Shown one piece after another: positions 22,258 through 32,860 of a DNA stretch of 64,000 nucleotides; within the stretch, counting starts at the first letter, position 1, and each line of letters starts with the position of its first letter. The position numbers and the translations under genes were made by a program. The stretch is from Steromphala cineraria. Its lineage: Eukaryota > Mollusca > Gastropoda > Trochida > Trochidae. The stretch is taken from the NCBI GenBank assembly GCA_916613615.1, contig OU744728.1, forward strand, positions 28,661,450 through 28,725,449. The letters run 5' to 3'. The notes beneath the pieces are model-generated. The model was given only the letters and a program-made list of their open reading frames with translations. It did not search any database and was not told the DNA's origin.

Positions 22258-23451
22258 TTATAAACTTATGTAGATAATCGACCCCAAAGTGTGAAAGAGC
22301 AAAAGAGTAAATGCAAACCAAAACATCCCTTTGTCTATTCTCTCACTCAGATGTTTTACAGTAAACACCGATTTCTCATCAGAAATTTCTTGGTTATCCC
22401 CGTTCTGAATCTTCGAATTTTTGCCTTTTCTGCAATTTAAATAAGCTAACTTTGAAGTCATCACATTGTGTGTTTCCATGTTACTCAGACGTTGAATTAA
22501 GATGCAAATTACACAATATATGCCACTGAGGAGAAGATTGACAGTAACGTAAAGGGAGACAATTGATGTTCCGTTTGCAGTTTTTGGTAGCATATCATTA
22601 AGAATTGAAGAAAAGACTGTGAACGAAAGAAAAAGAGTGACAGCCACGGACAGTTTTTCTCCCGTTTCAGCCTTCACAAGAAATACAAAAGGACTCACTG
22701 CTGAGAGAATAAGTATTGGAAGGAGAAAATTCAGAACATAAAACAATGGATGTCGTTTCACGGTTATAACAACACTTTGGAAGTCAAACTTGAGATAACT
22801 GCTCAACTCCTGTTCATAAAATGTCTCAATGTGTTCGACTTCCCACTGTCCATTTGGAATAATGAATTGTGTTGATATCAGTATATCTATGAAGCGAAGT
22901 TCATCCTGACCGTAATTGTCAGATCCGAACATGATCTTACAAGAGTGAACATCGAATGGAAAGCTAGTGACAGACATATCACACGAGGTCACTGATTCAA
23001 TCTCGATTGTTAGAGATGCTTGTCCAGTATGGTTTAATCCAACCTTGTAGTCCTTGGATCCGAGGTAAGGAACATGGTCCACAGAGTTCTGAATGACAAT
23101 ATCAGGGGTCCACACTTCCGGTCGATCAAAGCGGAGATGAGTTAGGTCCCCAAGAAGAGAGGCATTCCACCGAAGACGTTCATCCTCCCATAACAACCTT
23201 AGTAAGATGTGGCTCTTCATAATCCCCTTGACAACGTCAACATCTTCGATAGACAACAGTACGAATATCAAAGACACATGGATTGGACTTGAGAAGTTGT
23301 TTTTTGGTATCAAATTGCTGTTGTAGTCCTTCAAAAGTGATCTATAGTGGATGTTTGCACTGATATATCCATCTGCTGTTGCATGACTACTCGACACAAA
23401 TATGAATATCACTGAAATTATTTGTACCACAGATGTACCACCCAAAACCAT
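22258..23451 (-). CDS. Intronless nicotinic-acetylcholine-receptor-like Cys-loop channel subunit (397 aa)
   Basis: Hydrophobic signal sequence at residues 1-24; ligand-binding domain to about 234 with VWTPDIVI (113-120). The Cys-loop C157-13 residues-C171 has FPFD at its centre. M1 is about 235-258, M2 about 266-287, M3 about 297-319 and M4 about 375-396, with a short M3-M4 loop. The GEK before M2 places Glu at position -1', as in cation-selective members. The loop C region has no adjacent cysteine pair, so this is not an alpha-type subunit. It would act as a plasma-membrane ligand-gated channel subunit; the ligand is unknown. One exon suggests descent from a retrocopy. It is clearly diverged from the pair at 45 and 50 kb. 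Start: the first methionine, just before the signal sequence. Confidence 0.9.
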   Translation of the reverse strand: MVLGGTSVVQIISVIFIFVSSSHATADGYISANIHYRSLLKDYNSNLIPKNNFSSPIHVSLIFVLLSIEDVDVVKGIMKSHILLRLLWEDERLRWNASLLGDLTHLRFDRPEVWTPDIVIQNSVDHVPYLGSKDYKVGLNHTGQASLTIEIESVTSCDMSVTSFPFDVHSCKIMFGSDNYGQDELRFIDILISTQFIIPNGQWEVEHIETFYEQELSSYLKFDFQSVVITVKRHPLFYVLNFLLPILILSAVSPFVFLVKAETGEKLSVAVTLFLSFTVFSSILNDMLPKTANGTSIVSLYVTVNLLLSGIYCVICILIQRLSNMETHNVMTSKLAYLNCRKGKNSKIQNGDNQEISDEKSVFTVKHLSERIDKGMFWFAFTLLLFHTLGSIIYISL

Positions 23452-25879
23452 GGTGTCTTTATTGAGAGGAATCCAAGGCAGAATGTCCAGATAAAATCGG
23501 AATTATCAAATTTACTGTCATTTAGGCTACTAACTGCATTGACAGGCAAACATTTTTCCATTAGCGGGTATTCATATAAGTGATAAAGCTTTGGTGTTTA
23601 ACACATTCAATTTATCCATTAGGGATGCTTTGTGGCACTGAGGCATCCTGCCCTTTTAATAACAAAGATCAACACAGTGAAAGAATGGCAGCATTTCTGA
23701 TTTCGCGACGTGGGATTTTATTAAGCCGTGAAGAACTGTTTAAACAATTCTCTTGGTAGGTTAAGTGCATATGTATGACCATGTCAATTGCTAGATCGAT
23801 TGCGATGTTTAAATTTTGATTGAATTTAAACATCGCAGCAAAGTCTGATTTTTGTGGATTATATGATTCATAAACCTTAGTTTCAAAACCCTATTTATAA
23901 ACATTTTAATTACAAAACTTTGAGGGAAACGGAATGGGACCTTCTATTATAAATGTTTTTGTCATGAATAAATTGTTACTTGGAAAATGATTTTTATTTA
24001 ACTTTTCGACGATATGAAAAAGATATTTTAGTCAAGTAAAAACTATTAGCAAATTACCAAAAATGTATGGCTAACCTTTTGTCATTTGAAGAGCGATTCA
24101 GCGGTTGCGATCTATTTTGTTCTCTTATATATTTGTTGATATAAAGTTTTTTTAGATTTGTTTGTGTTCTCTTTTAATTAATTAGTTAATTACTGTTGAC
24201 ATACTATTTTATCTAACCATAAACGTTATCGAACGTTTTTGTGCTAGAAAGTACACTGTGTCTAATAAAACATTGAGAATAGCATAGAAGTACATCTGTT
24301 GGATACTATATAAGTAAAAAAATATATCACCAAATATGCATTTAATATCAAGTCAAACGCACTGTTTACGTGACACTCATTATCTGCAGTTTCACACAAA
24401 CCAACAATTTTGCACACATTGCAAAACATTTTCTAATGTAAAATGTGTATTCATCCTGATGACCATGTTAACAAACATCAAAACCAGGTGGCATATTGAC
24501 AATGTGCAATGTCAGATGACGTTTGACGTGATCTGTTGCCAGTCTTATACGAGACATTGCGTCAGTTGCGGAGTGGTGGTAGGTGACACTGGTGGTCTTT
24601 AGACTTGTTAATAAAGGTGGTCCAATACGAATTCTATTGGATTCATTCACGGTGAAATGTAAGCCAAGGTAAAAACGACGTTTGCATTATGCAAAGGGGC
24701 GTTTGTTGATCAAGCTTATATTGGTAGACAATGATACGAGGATCTTGTGGGGAAAGGGGAAGACAAGGTGTCGTAAACATTATCCCCGTTTTGTGTGCAT
24801 TTTGATCATCAAAAAGTCTTTGTTTTCAGATCATTAAAGTTAGTTTCTCACTCTATAAAGTCACCATCAAAGGCACAAGACACACTCTGGTGCAAATTAC
24901 CCAACATCACGTCTATAAAACGTATTCTACCCTCTATATAAGATTAAACCTACCCTAATCTATGAACAATAAATGTTGCCAAGTTTAGTCTATGCCAAAA
25001 CACGTGATTGTTTGAATAGTAAGATGAATTTTGCGTTTGAATCCTTTATTGTCTTTGTTGTCGGTACACTGTGTGTCCATTTATAAGGTGTCCGCCATTG
25101 CTGATGACGTCGTCGTCATAGACAATTTTCTTAAGGGGCATTGCCCGGAAATGGCGTTCATCAGTGGTTGTTATTACACGTGACTTCCTTGTGTACGAAT
25201 ATTTCAAGCCATTTGACAGTTCCCTTTCTCTTAGATTGAGTCAAACATGTTCAGTTCTTTTGTTATTATGTGTTCCTGCTGTGTCCGCTGTTTTATACCA
25301 CTAAGTTCATGTTCATTTTTGTAACATCAGAATAGGGGATTTTTTTTACGTTTTCATTCTGTCAAAATTAGCTTTTTTGTCTTCACAAGTGCAACTTTCT
25401 TTAGTATTGTTTTTCACTTTCAAAATTGTTGAGATTTCCAACCGATATTTGGAGTATAAAGTTTATAAAGACGTTCAACATACATGTCGCAAAAAAGAAT
25501 GCAGCGATAACGTAAATGCCCAAAAAACGTTCATATAAAATTCAATGACAGATTTAAAGAAACGGTGAAATGGTGACCTCCCAAAGGCAGGTACTACTTA
25601 CTATACACTTTGCGAAAACACCCCGTTTTTTAACAGGTAGTTTTTTAAAAAATCCCATCGCAATTTTAGCTTCAAGTTTAGAGTCAATAACTTTACATTC
25701 ATGTGTGACATTTTATGATTAATTGACATTTTTATCTGTCAAAAGCCATTTGTGGTTGTTCTGGGTTTTTTTAATCTCCTATGTATATTTTGAGTATCAG
25801 TAAAAGTTGATTTATACCTTTGTCACAAGGGAAACACTATCCAGAACCAGCTCCAAGCCAATAGTAAACCAGCTTCATC
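23452..25879. other. Intergenic, no gene seen; one small hairpin
   Basis: No coding feature. A 15-bp perfect inverted repeat with a 7-bp loop lies at 23801-23837 (TGCGATGTTTAAATT and its complement). The stretch just upstream of 23451 would hold the receptor promoter, but I see no clear TATA box. Confidence 0.4.
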
Positions 25880-26180
25880 CATGAAGGAAGACCACACAGA
25901 TGTAGGCTATCATATACCTTGCGAATGTTGAGAAAGATATATCGGAGAAACATCTCACGAACTTCAACTACGAAGCAAAGACCATCAGAGCTCTGTACAG
26001 TAAAAAAGACACACCCAAGCCAACCATGACCACACCATCCTTTAAAAACAACAACAGCAACAACATGATTACGAGATCAGAAAGACCATTGAATCAATCA
26101 ATATTAAGCGCCTTCATACCCCCTTGAATAGAGTTCAAGGCTACTTCATTACCACAGCTTATCATCAGCTAAATTAGCAG
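25880..26180 (+). pseudogene. Penelope-like element remnant, GIY-YIG endonuclease region
   Basis: Plus-strand frames give YHIPCEC, then RYIGETSHELQLRSKDHQSS, and later YEIRKTIESINIKRLHTPLN with RVQGYF. This is the order seen in the C-terminal GIY-YIG domain of Penelope-like retroelements (CxC...YIGET...R..H, then RRxREAIxIxxxxxxLNRD.G). Stops, frame changes and an AAC/CAG-rich insertion (TTTAAAAACAACAACAGCAA) show it is dead. No reverse transcriptase part is left. Confidence 0.7.
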
Positions 26181-26369
26181 TTATCCTTTGTTTTTCTAAA
26201 ATTTTCCGTTTTATTTAATCTCTTATGTTATCTAAACCAACCATGACCTTGTACACACACCCTGTTCCTTGAATTAAGTAGTCAGTACTGTTAACTTCTT
26301 ATCAAAACAATATGCACATTACACAATTTTATTGTGAAAACATTTACTCACTCATGTAGATATTCTCTT

Positions 26370-26480
26370 TCATCAAACCACATGTATCACTTGGGTACCA
26401 TCACTTGCTTAATGACAGTGTAGGTATCTACACCGAAACGTCGCATTTCATGCAATAAAGAAGTTGATTATCAACAACAA
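26370..26480 (+). repeat. Probable Penelope-like 3' terminal region with hammerhead-like hairpin
   Basis: Contains TTAATGACA, a perfect 6-bp stem GTGTAG-GTAT-CTACAC at 26418-26433, then CGAAACGTC. Penelope-like elements are known to carry hammerhead ribozymes whose core is CUGANGA-stem II-GAAA. The first box is imperfect here, so this is at best a decayed ribozyme. The following aaagaagttgattatc also occurs in the hairpin at 9083-9196. Confidence 0.4.
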
Positions 26481-26980
26481 TTTAGTTCTCTGTATATCAA
26501 ATATAACGTATATGAGTATGCTCTATTAATCATTATATATTACTGCAATGTATTATTTGTTCACTCTATGTCATGATTTATGACTTATAAGAATAAGCTT
26601 GACTTGACTTTTCAACTGCAAGTTTAATGCTAAATTCTGTTTTCTTCAAAGTTTATTGGCAGTTGCCTTCGATAATATCTAGACTTTTTAAAAGTCAAGA
26701 CAAAAACATTTATGTAAGAATAACTATTGTTGACCTTTAATGTTTTCTCTGATTCAGTTGAATTACTTGTATCTTACTTGCACGTAAATTTTCACGTCAG
26801 TCTTATCTAATACAACATGTTGTGCATTGGCCATTTAGATTGGTGTCATCCATCATTAATGACAATTTTGAATCATTATTCGTTTCAATGTTAACAACTT
26901 AACCAATTTGTTTAAAGATACTCCATGTTTATAATATGTAATTATATGACAGCGAACATAGCACTTTGTAAATTCCAGCC

Positions 26981-28212
26981 CCCGATTCGTGACCAAACAT
27001 TTTGATCTCATTTTGCTCAGTTTCTATGTTAAATCATAACATTGTAGAACAGTAAAATGACCAATAAGACCCACTCGAAAATGTAAAAGGGACGAACAAA
27101 ATAGATCAAGATGAACTCAAATGTCGAAATCTATGGATCGGTTATGCTCTCTTGATGAAGTTTGGTTGTAAATATCTAACATAATATATTTACCAACCAC
27201 AGTTTTAACATCAGCTTGCGCTAAACGCACAGGAGGGAATATTGCTCTTTCATTAATCTTATCATTTGATTAAATCAATGCACTTAATGTTATTGGGCAC
27301 CTACGTAGCAAATAATTCTTGATCAAAAATGAATTTATAATCATCCCGTTACAACAACATAACTTTGATTGGTATCTTGAGCCATGCTCTGAAACTGGTA
27401 GTGACGCTAGCAATCTAAATCAATTTACATCAACAGGTTTTATATTTGGTCATTTTTACCAATATCAATGTTGTCTTAAAAAAAAGATCCATTCAAAAGC
27501 TAATTCGTGTTTTACTAAGTGCTTAAACAATGCTTTTCACTTGTAACAGGTTTTCTAATAAAAACAGAATAATACAAGTATATCATATCCCCTGTCGCAA
27601 TGAAGATGTGAGCCGAAATAATAAACCTCGAAAATATGGTCACCCGAGTTGACTTGTGTCTGTTGTTTCTCAAAATGTGTCGTATACCAAGTTTAGAGAC
27701 GAAAGGTACAACGGTCCATGAAATATGGCTCCATCAACATCTTAAAGGGGCAGTAGCACGTTTTTAGTGGGGATATAAGGTGATGTCAGGAAAATGAAAA
27801 TAAATGGTTCAAATTGAAAGACAATGTATTAAAACCAAATGAAGCAGTAATAAATCAGGTAAAGTTTAGCCATGCAATTTTCTTACAAAAAATGAATTAA
27901 AGGTCTTCACACCACAAATGGCTGCCAATGGACTTTAGGTGCATCTTTATAATTTGTTCCCTGACTATGGATGATTGGTTTGTGTAATGAGATTTTTGAC
28001 ACCATCAAGATAATACATATATCATTAACGTACAATTTTCAGTGAAAAAATATAATTTTAAAAAAACGTGCTCCTTTTAACTGTTTATTTAACTTTAAAC
28101 TAAGGTCGAGGTCGTCAAATTCAACCGGGCTCTGTTTATTCCCAATATGAAGACAAATTCCAAGAGTTGGTGTGCAGGGGTTTATGAGACCTCGAGCTAA
28201 CAAGAGCGGTAC
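26981..28212 (+). repeat. Duplication block B1 (homologous to 48405-49757)
   Basis: Near-identical over its length to B2: both start CCCGATTCGTGACCAAACAT and end gagctaacaagagc..tacag. B1 lacks a ~150-bp piece present in B2 at about 48849-48998. It contains a MITE copy at the same place as B2, so that insertion predates the duplication. A short ORF at 27319-27546 (IIPLQQHNFDWYLEPC) is shared in altered form with B2; its function is unknown. Confidence 0.88.
27746..28078 (+). mobile_element. MITE copy D inside block B1
   Basis: Left terminal repeat intact after TTAA; right end shortened to AAAAACGTGCTCCTTTTAA. The same shortened end appears in copy G, as expected from block duplication. Confidence 0.85.
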
Positions 28213-28261
28213 AGTACAGACACAGCATGAAACCAGGGTGAATCCAAATATTGGATTCATG

Positions 28262-28585
28262 CCGGATACAGCCGGATACTTACCCATTTTAAATCCGCCT
28301 ATCCGGCACCAGATACACCACCGGATTTGCTATCCGGCCGGATACTGCCATATACTCCACCGGATACTCATTTTTTCTGTTTCCGCCTATCCGGCACCGG
28401 ATACCCCAACGGATATGCTTTCCGGCCAGATACTGCCAGACACTCCACCGGATTTGCTATCCGGCCGGATACTGCCAGACACTCCACCGGATTTGCTATC
28501 CGGCCAGATACCGCCAGATACACTACGGATATGCTATCCGGCCAGATACTGCCAGATACTCAACCGGATATGTTTCTCTTAGAAT
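28262..28585 (+). repeat. 39-bp CCGGAT-rich minisatellite (left copy)
   Basis: Tandem and partly interspersed units around ATCCGGCCGGATACTGCC, each 39 bp and rich in the hexamer CCGGAT in both directions. Because 39 is a multiple of 3, it stays open in more than one frame, giving repeated PDTPPDLLSGRIL. The ORFs at 28172-28582 and 28327-28716 are therefore repeat artefacts, not genes. Confidence 0.85.
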
Positions 28586-28989
28586 CTAGTTACTTACTCA
28601 TAAATAATGGTCAAAATGATTTAAACTTATTCAATAACATTTACTATTTCCCTTTCCTTTCCTTCATAAAAAAAACAAATGTTATCGGAACATTTATATA
28701 CAAATTGCTTGAATAACTATGTAATAAATTAATGTACGGAATGTAAACTAGCAGAGGTTAAATACCAATTGTAGGGTGGGAAACATTTATATAGACCACA
28801 AAACACGAATTGCTTTCTAATTGTTTGCCAATCAAATGACATGAACTGTTGACAGAATTCTTGTTTTATGTAATAGAAAGTGTCAAACATTATATTTGCA
28901 AATTGCTGTTGTAAACAGTCATATCACCCAGAACTCACATGGCTAGAGTGATGATTATGAAGTGAAATGAATGGATGGTGTACAAATAT

Positions 28990-29283
28990 TAGGGCTGTAA
29001 CGATTCATCGATACATACGATACAATCGTAGCTTGGGAAATCATGAGCTACCTGTATCGTTATACACTAAAAAAAGATTTCACTTACATAGAAATGAAAA
29101 GAAAAACTAAGTGATCACTATAAAACCAGCTAGTGTTGTGCTGTAACTGTAACTACAGTAAGCATGAAGCATCTAATTATAAGAGTATATGAAGTTATAT
29201 AATTTATCGTGATACATTCTGTATCGCCTGTCTGTATCGTGATATATCTCGTATCATGAGATTTCCCATTATACTCAACCCTA
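28990..29283. mobile_element. hAT-like MITE inserted in the left arm
   Basis: Begins TAGGGCTGTAACGATTCATC and ends CAACCCTA (inverted TAGGGTTG). Inside, tgggaaatcatgag recurs inverted as catgagatttccca, and gtatcg/cgatac motifs occur on both sides. TAGGGxTG ends followed by GTAACGAT are common in hAT elements. The right arm lacks it, which fixes the insertion. Confidence 0.6.
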
Positions 29284-30050
29284 ATGTCAAATATCAAAAA
29301 GAACAAAGTTTTACAAGTCTCAAGACCCCAAATGTGACCACAAATGACGTTGATCTTCTAAAGTTTTACATTCTCTTTACTCTTCTTCATTATGCCAACC
29401 GAAAGAGCTTTGCAAACTTATGGGCAGCAACTCTCTCAATACACAAGAACTAGTCACTAATAAAAACAAAAACAAAACCCATACAAAACAAAAAATATAA
29501 CTTTACGGTATACAGTATCAACTTTATAAAGCATTCACAAGTATACAAGGCCATCTATTGAGAGTTTTTCAATGAGGTTATAATGCATAATATGCAGAGA
29601 TATTCTGCCTGTCACGCTTGAATACACATTAAACACCTGTTGCCTCAATCTCATTAACAGGGGTCATTAATTGCTTCACTAATTGCAATTAGGCAATTAG
29701 TGTATATTGCAGTAAACGATAAAGAAAAACATGATATCAATACCCCATTTCTTACAGACTTACAGGGCTAAACTTAAACAAAGAGTGAACAAACAACTTG
29801 TGGTAACAAGGAAGTTTAATAAACATTCATTTCTGGATAAATATACATATATGTAAATCATCAGATTAGTTAAATAGACATAAATAAATGTACATACATT
29901 GTAGATAAATCATCCCAAATAACAAATAGTATATCAACAACAAGTTGGGCATTGGCTATTTACAAAATGCATAAACATTTTAGATATAAGACAATCCTAG
30001 GCCTCAAACTGTCTCATTCAAGGCTTAACATGTAGAAACAGCATTAGTTT

Positions 30051-30619
30051 ACAGTTTACTTATATTATATTCATCTTAACAATCTGTACAAAAGACAATT
30101 GAAAATTTTAATAATAACCTTAAATATTTACAGAAAACAATTAATTTCTTGCATCAAATCAATATTATGTTAAACTCAATCAAATACCACTTGTTATTAA
30201 ATGCAACTTTTATACTTTTTAGACTGATTGATGCGAAACAGTTGTCTATTTTTAAAAGATAAAAGAAAAAATAAGACTAATGTTACTGTTATTAAAATAT
30301 ACAGGCAAAACAACGAAAATATCATTAAAAATTTAAGCACACACCCAAACTGATGAAAACAAAGGCTTTTAAATATTGTTCTTGATATTCTGTGTGTCTT
30401 AGATAAAAATGAAAAGCATATTAACTTCAAAAGTCCAACTTTTTCACTTCATAAGGGAAAAAAGGTATGCAGCTTATACCAAAATGACCACTCAATCATG
30501 TTCATTCTCCTAGTAGTAGATGTTTCCTTAGGAAGGTACAAGTAAGAGATAGACAACCATATTTACAAAATAAAACATTCATTTTGATACAATGTCTTCC
30601 AGACCAAAATATAAATTAT
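30051..30619. other. Interior of the large element, AT-rich, no gene seen
   Basis: Continues the sequence shared with 31404-32860 for a short way (to about 30160) and then shows nothing. It may be the 3' untranslated part of the broken ORF that follows on the minus strand. Confidence 0.35.
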
Positions 30620-31423
30620 TTACAAATATGATGCTTTTGTCACTGGGCATAAGACAATGAATCTCTGCATGTTATGCGTTTCTTGAAACCAGGCACACTT
30701 TCCATCAATTCTTTGAACTGGTAGCAGTGATGCTGAGCCTTCGTTGTGAAATTTAGAAGACTATACTGATATGGGATTGAGGTATCTAAACTGGTTGACT
30801 GAGGGTTGAAACCAGTCAACACGTGCAAAGACATGCGTTACAGACGATGCTAACAGCTGGATGTTACGGATGATGAAGTGCTTGATCTTGGCAGGTCGTA
30901 TCCCAGTGGTTGTAGAGATCCTTGTGTGGTCATTTGCCCATATTGCGCAAACAATTCCATTTGCATTTAAAGGCATGTCTATCTCAACTAAGGATGAATT
31001 ATTCCACTTGAGTGAGGAGACTTGTTGAGCAACACGTGAGAGTGTCTCAAGATGAATGTTCTCCTGGTACAGGTGGCTGTAAACTGTCTGGAGGCACTTC
31101 AAATCATAATCATTGAGGTTCACAAATGACTCACTGCTTTCTGGAAGTTGTATTGACGAAAAGCTACTCCAAACAGAGGGTGCAATTCCAGTTATCTCTG
31201 AGGTGGAAGCACTGAACATATCAATTGTTGATAGTGTCACATATTTCTTTAAAATTAGTTCTGAAAGTTTGAGATATTTATCTCTAAAAAATACATTTAC
31301 TGCATCCAAATGGAAATTCGAAAACATACTAAATTTACGCATGAGCTGTACTGGTAAATCCTTCATGTTCGTTGACATGTCCGAAAGCAGTCTATTATAT
31401 TGAGAAACATTTGTATAGACCAC
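30620..31423 (-). pseudogene. Unrecognised ORF of the large element, one in-frame stop
   Basis: Reading frame of 268 codons on the minus strand, interrupted only by a TAG at 30761-30763. Before the stop: MVYTNVSQYNRLLSDMSTNM, then WNNSSLVEIDMPLNANGIVC and VTHVFARVDWFQPS ... YLNPISV. After it, in the same frame: SSKFHNEGSASLLPVQRIDG, KCAWFQETHNMQRFIVLCPV, TKASYL-stop. The residue lost to TAG follows PISV and may have been Trp. The composition is that of a real protein, not chance AT-rich sequence. I recall similar 'WF..HP..... PVxVW....F...G.ASFxPVQRI..RCA' tails in repeat-associated proteins of invertebrates, but cannot name the family. No initiating exon or second ORF was found, and the start lies within the repeat unit. 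Confidence 0.55.
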
Positions 31424-32860
31424 AAAACATGAATTGCTTTCTAATTGTTTGCCAATTGTTTAAAACTCAAATGGCCAAAATGTTAATTATGACGTGAAAT
31501 GTATATATGATAAACAAAAAGAACAAAGTTTAGCAATTCTCAAGACCCGAATGTGACCATCTATGACGTTGATTTTCTTACGTTTTACATTCTTTTTACT
31601 TTACTTTCATTATGCTACACGAGAGAGTGGTGCAAACTTAGGGGCAGCAACTCTCTCAATACACACCAAGTTCTAGCCACTGATAAAAACAAGAACAAAA
31701 CAAATACAAAAAATAATAACACTGTATGATATATAATATCAATGGTTTAAAGTATTCACAAGTAAGCAAGGCAAATGTTTTTCAATGAGAAACATTTATA
31801 GAGACCACAAAACATGAATTGCTTTCTTATTGTTTGCCAATTATTTATGAAATAGAAATTGTCAGACATGATATTTGCAAATTGCTGTTGATACCGGTCA
31901 TGTCACCAAAAACTCAAATGACCAAAATGTTAACTATGAAAAGGACGGTGTGTATGATATACAATATCAAAAAGAACAAAGTTTTACAATTCTCAAGACA
32001 ACAATGTGACCAAAACAAAACCCATACAAACAAAACAAAAAATATCACTGTACAATATACACTATCAATGTTTTAAAGCATTCAGTACACAGGGCCAATG
32101 TTTGTCAATGAGGTTATAATGCACTTATATGAAGAGACCGCCAATATTCTGCCTGTCAGGCTTGAATACACATGAAACACCTGATGTCTAGATCTCCTTA
32201 ACAGACCTCATTAACCACTTCACTCATTTCAATTAGGCGATAATTGTATATTGCAGTAGCACCGGGGTATTGGGGTTAGGTTGGGGTAGGGTCGGAATGC
32301 TCAAAGAGTTGACTAAGTAAAGCTGAATGTCTCTGATGCTTGTCGCAGTTGTTATTTTTATATTATACTTATATTTCCTTAGATTGTATATTGCATAAGT
32401 TTAATGTCAAGCATGATATCACGTTAACTTCCATCTTTGTTACAGACCTATAAAGCTGAACTCAAACAGAGAGTTAACAAATATATTTAGGAAACAAAAA
32501 ATCAGAGCAACTTTTATTTTCAGATAGAAATTAAACTAAGAAGTGAATCATGAAGTAATTAAGATAAACATAAGCAAATTTATATGAATTGTCAATACTG
32601 CAGCCATTTATTAAAAGTGTATAAACAATAATTGGGGCATTGACTATTGACAAAACGCATACAAATAATTTTAGTTGTAAGACAATTCACTTAACTTTCT
32701 CAAACCCTGTGCCAAACAGGAACAGTTTTATATAGTCTTTTGAAAAAAGTAATATTCAACTTAAAACACTTTATATAGGACAATTTCTTAGGAAATTGGA
32801 ATAACAGCGTTAAATATTTACAGACACCAATTCATTTGTCACATTCCACATATAACATTG
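31404..32860 (+). repeat. Second, internal copy of the arm sequence (direct orientation)
   Basis: Aligns with 28780-30160 of the left arm: gaaacatttgtatagaccacaaaac, ctctctcaatacacaccaag, cctgatgt.. taacagacctcattaacc, tgtatattgcagtagcac. Its first part is itself doubled (31404-31789 and 31790-32100). It lacks the minisatellite end, so the broken ORF lies between two direct copies of the same sequence. Confidence 0.7.

Larger units (their letters stand above)
28221..30050 (+). repeat. Left arm of the 16.3-kb element
   Basis: Aligns, in inverse orientation, with 42921-44486. Near the tip the match is almost perfect, and it becomes patchier toward the interior (shared strings include atagtatatcaacaa and gacaatcct). 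The left arm is longer because it carries a 294-bp insertion at 28990-29283. Confidence 0.75.

Noticed and set aside
23801..23837. Hairpin as a transcription terminator
   Set aside because: Rho-independent-type terminators do not apply to animal nuclear genes; recorded only as a small inverted repeat.
28262..28585. CRISPR array
   Set aside because: The regular CCGGAT units have no unique spacers of constant length, and the genome is animal.
28172..28716. ORFs of 136 and 129 codons with repeated PDTPPDLLSGRIL-type peptides
   Set aside because: They are translations of a 39-bp minisatellite that is open in several frames; the mirror copy at 43990-44469 does the same. No start context, splice signal or family resemblance.
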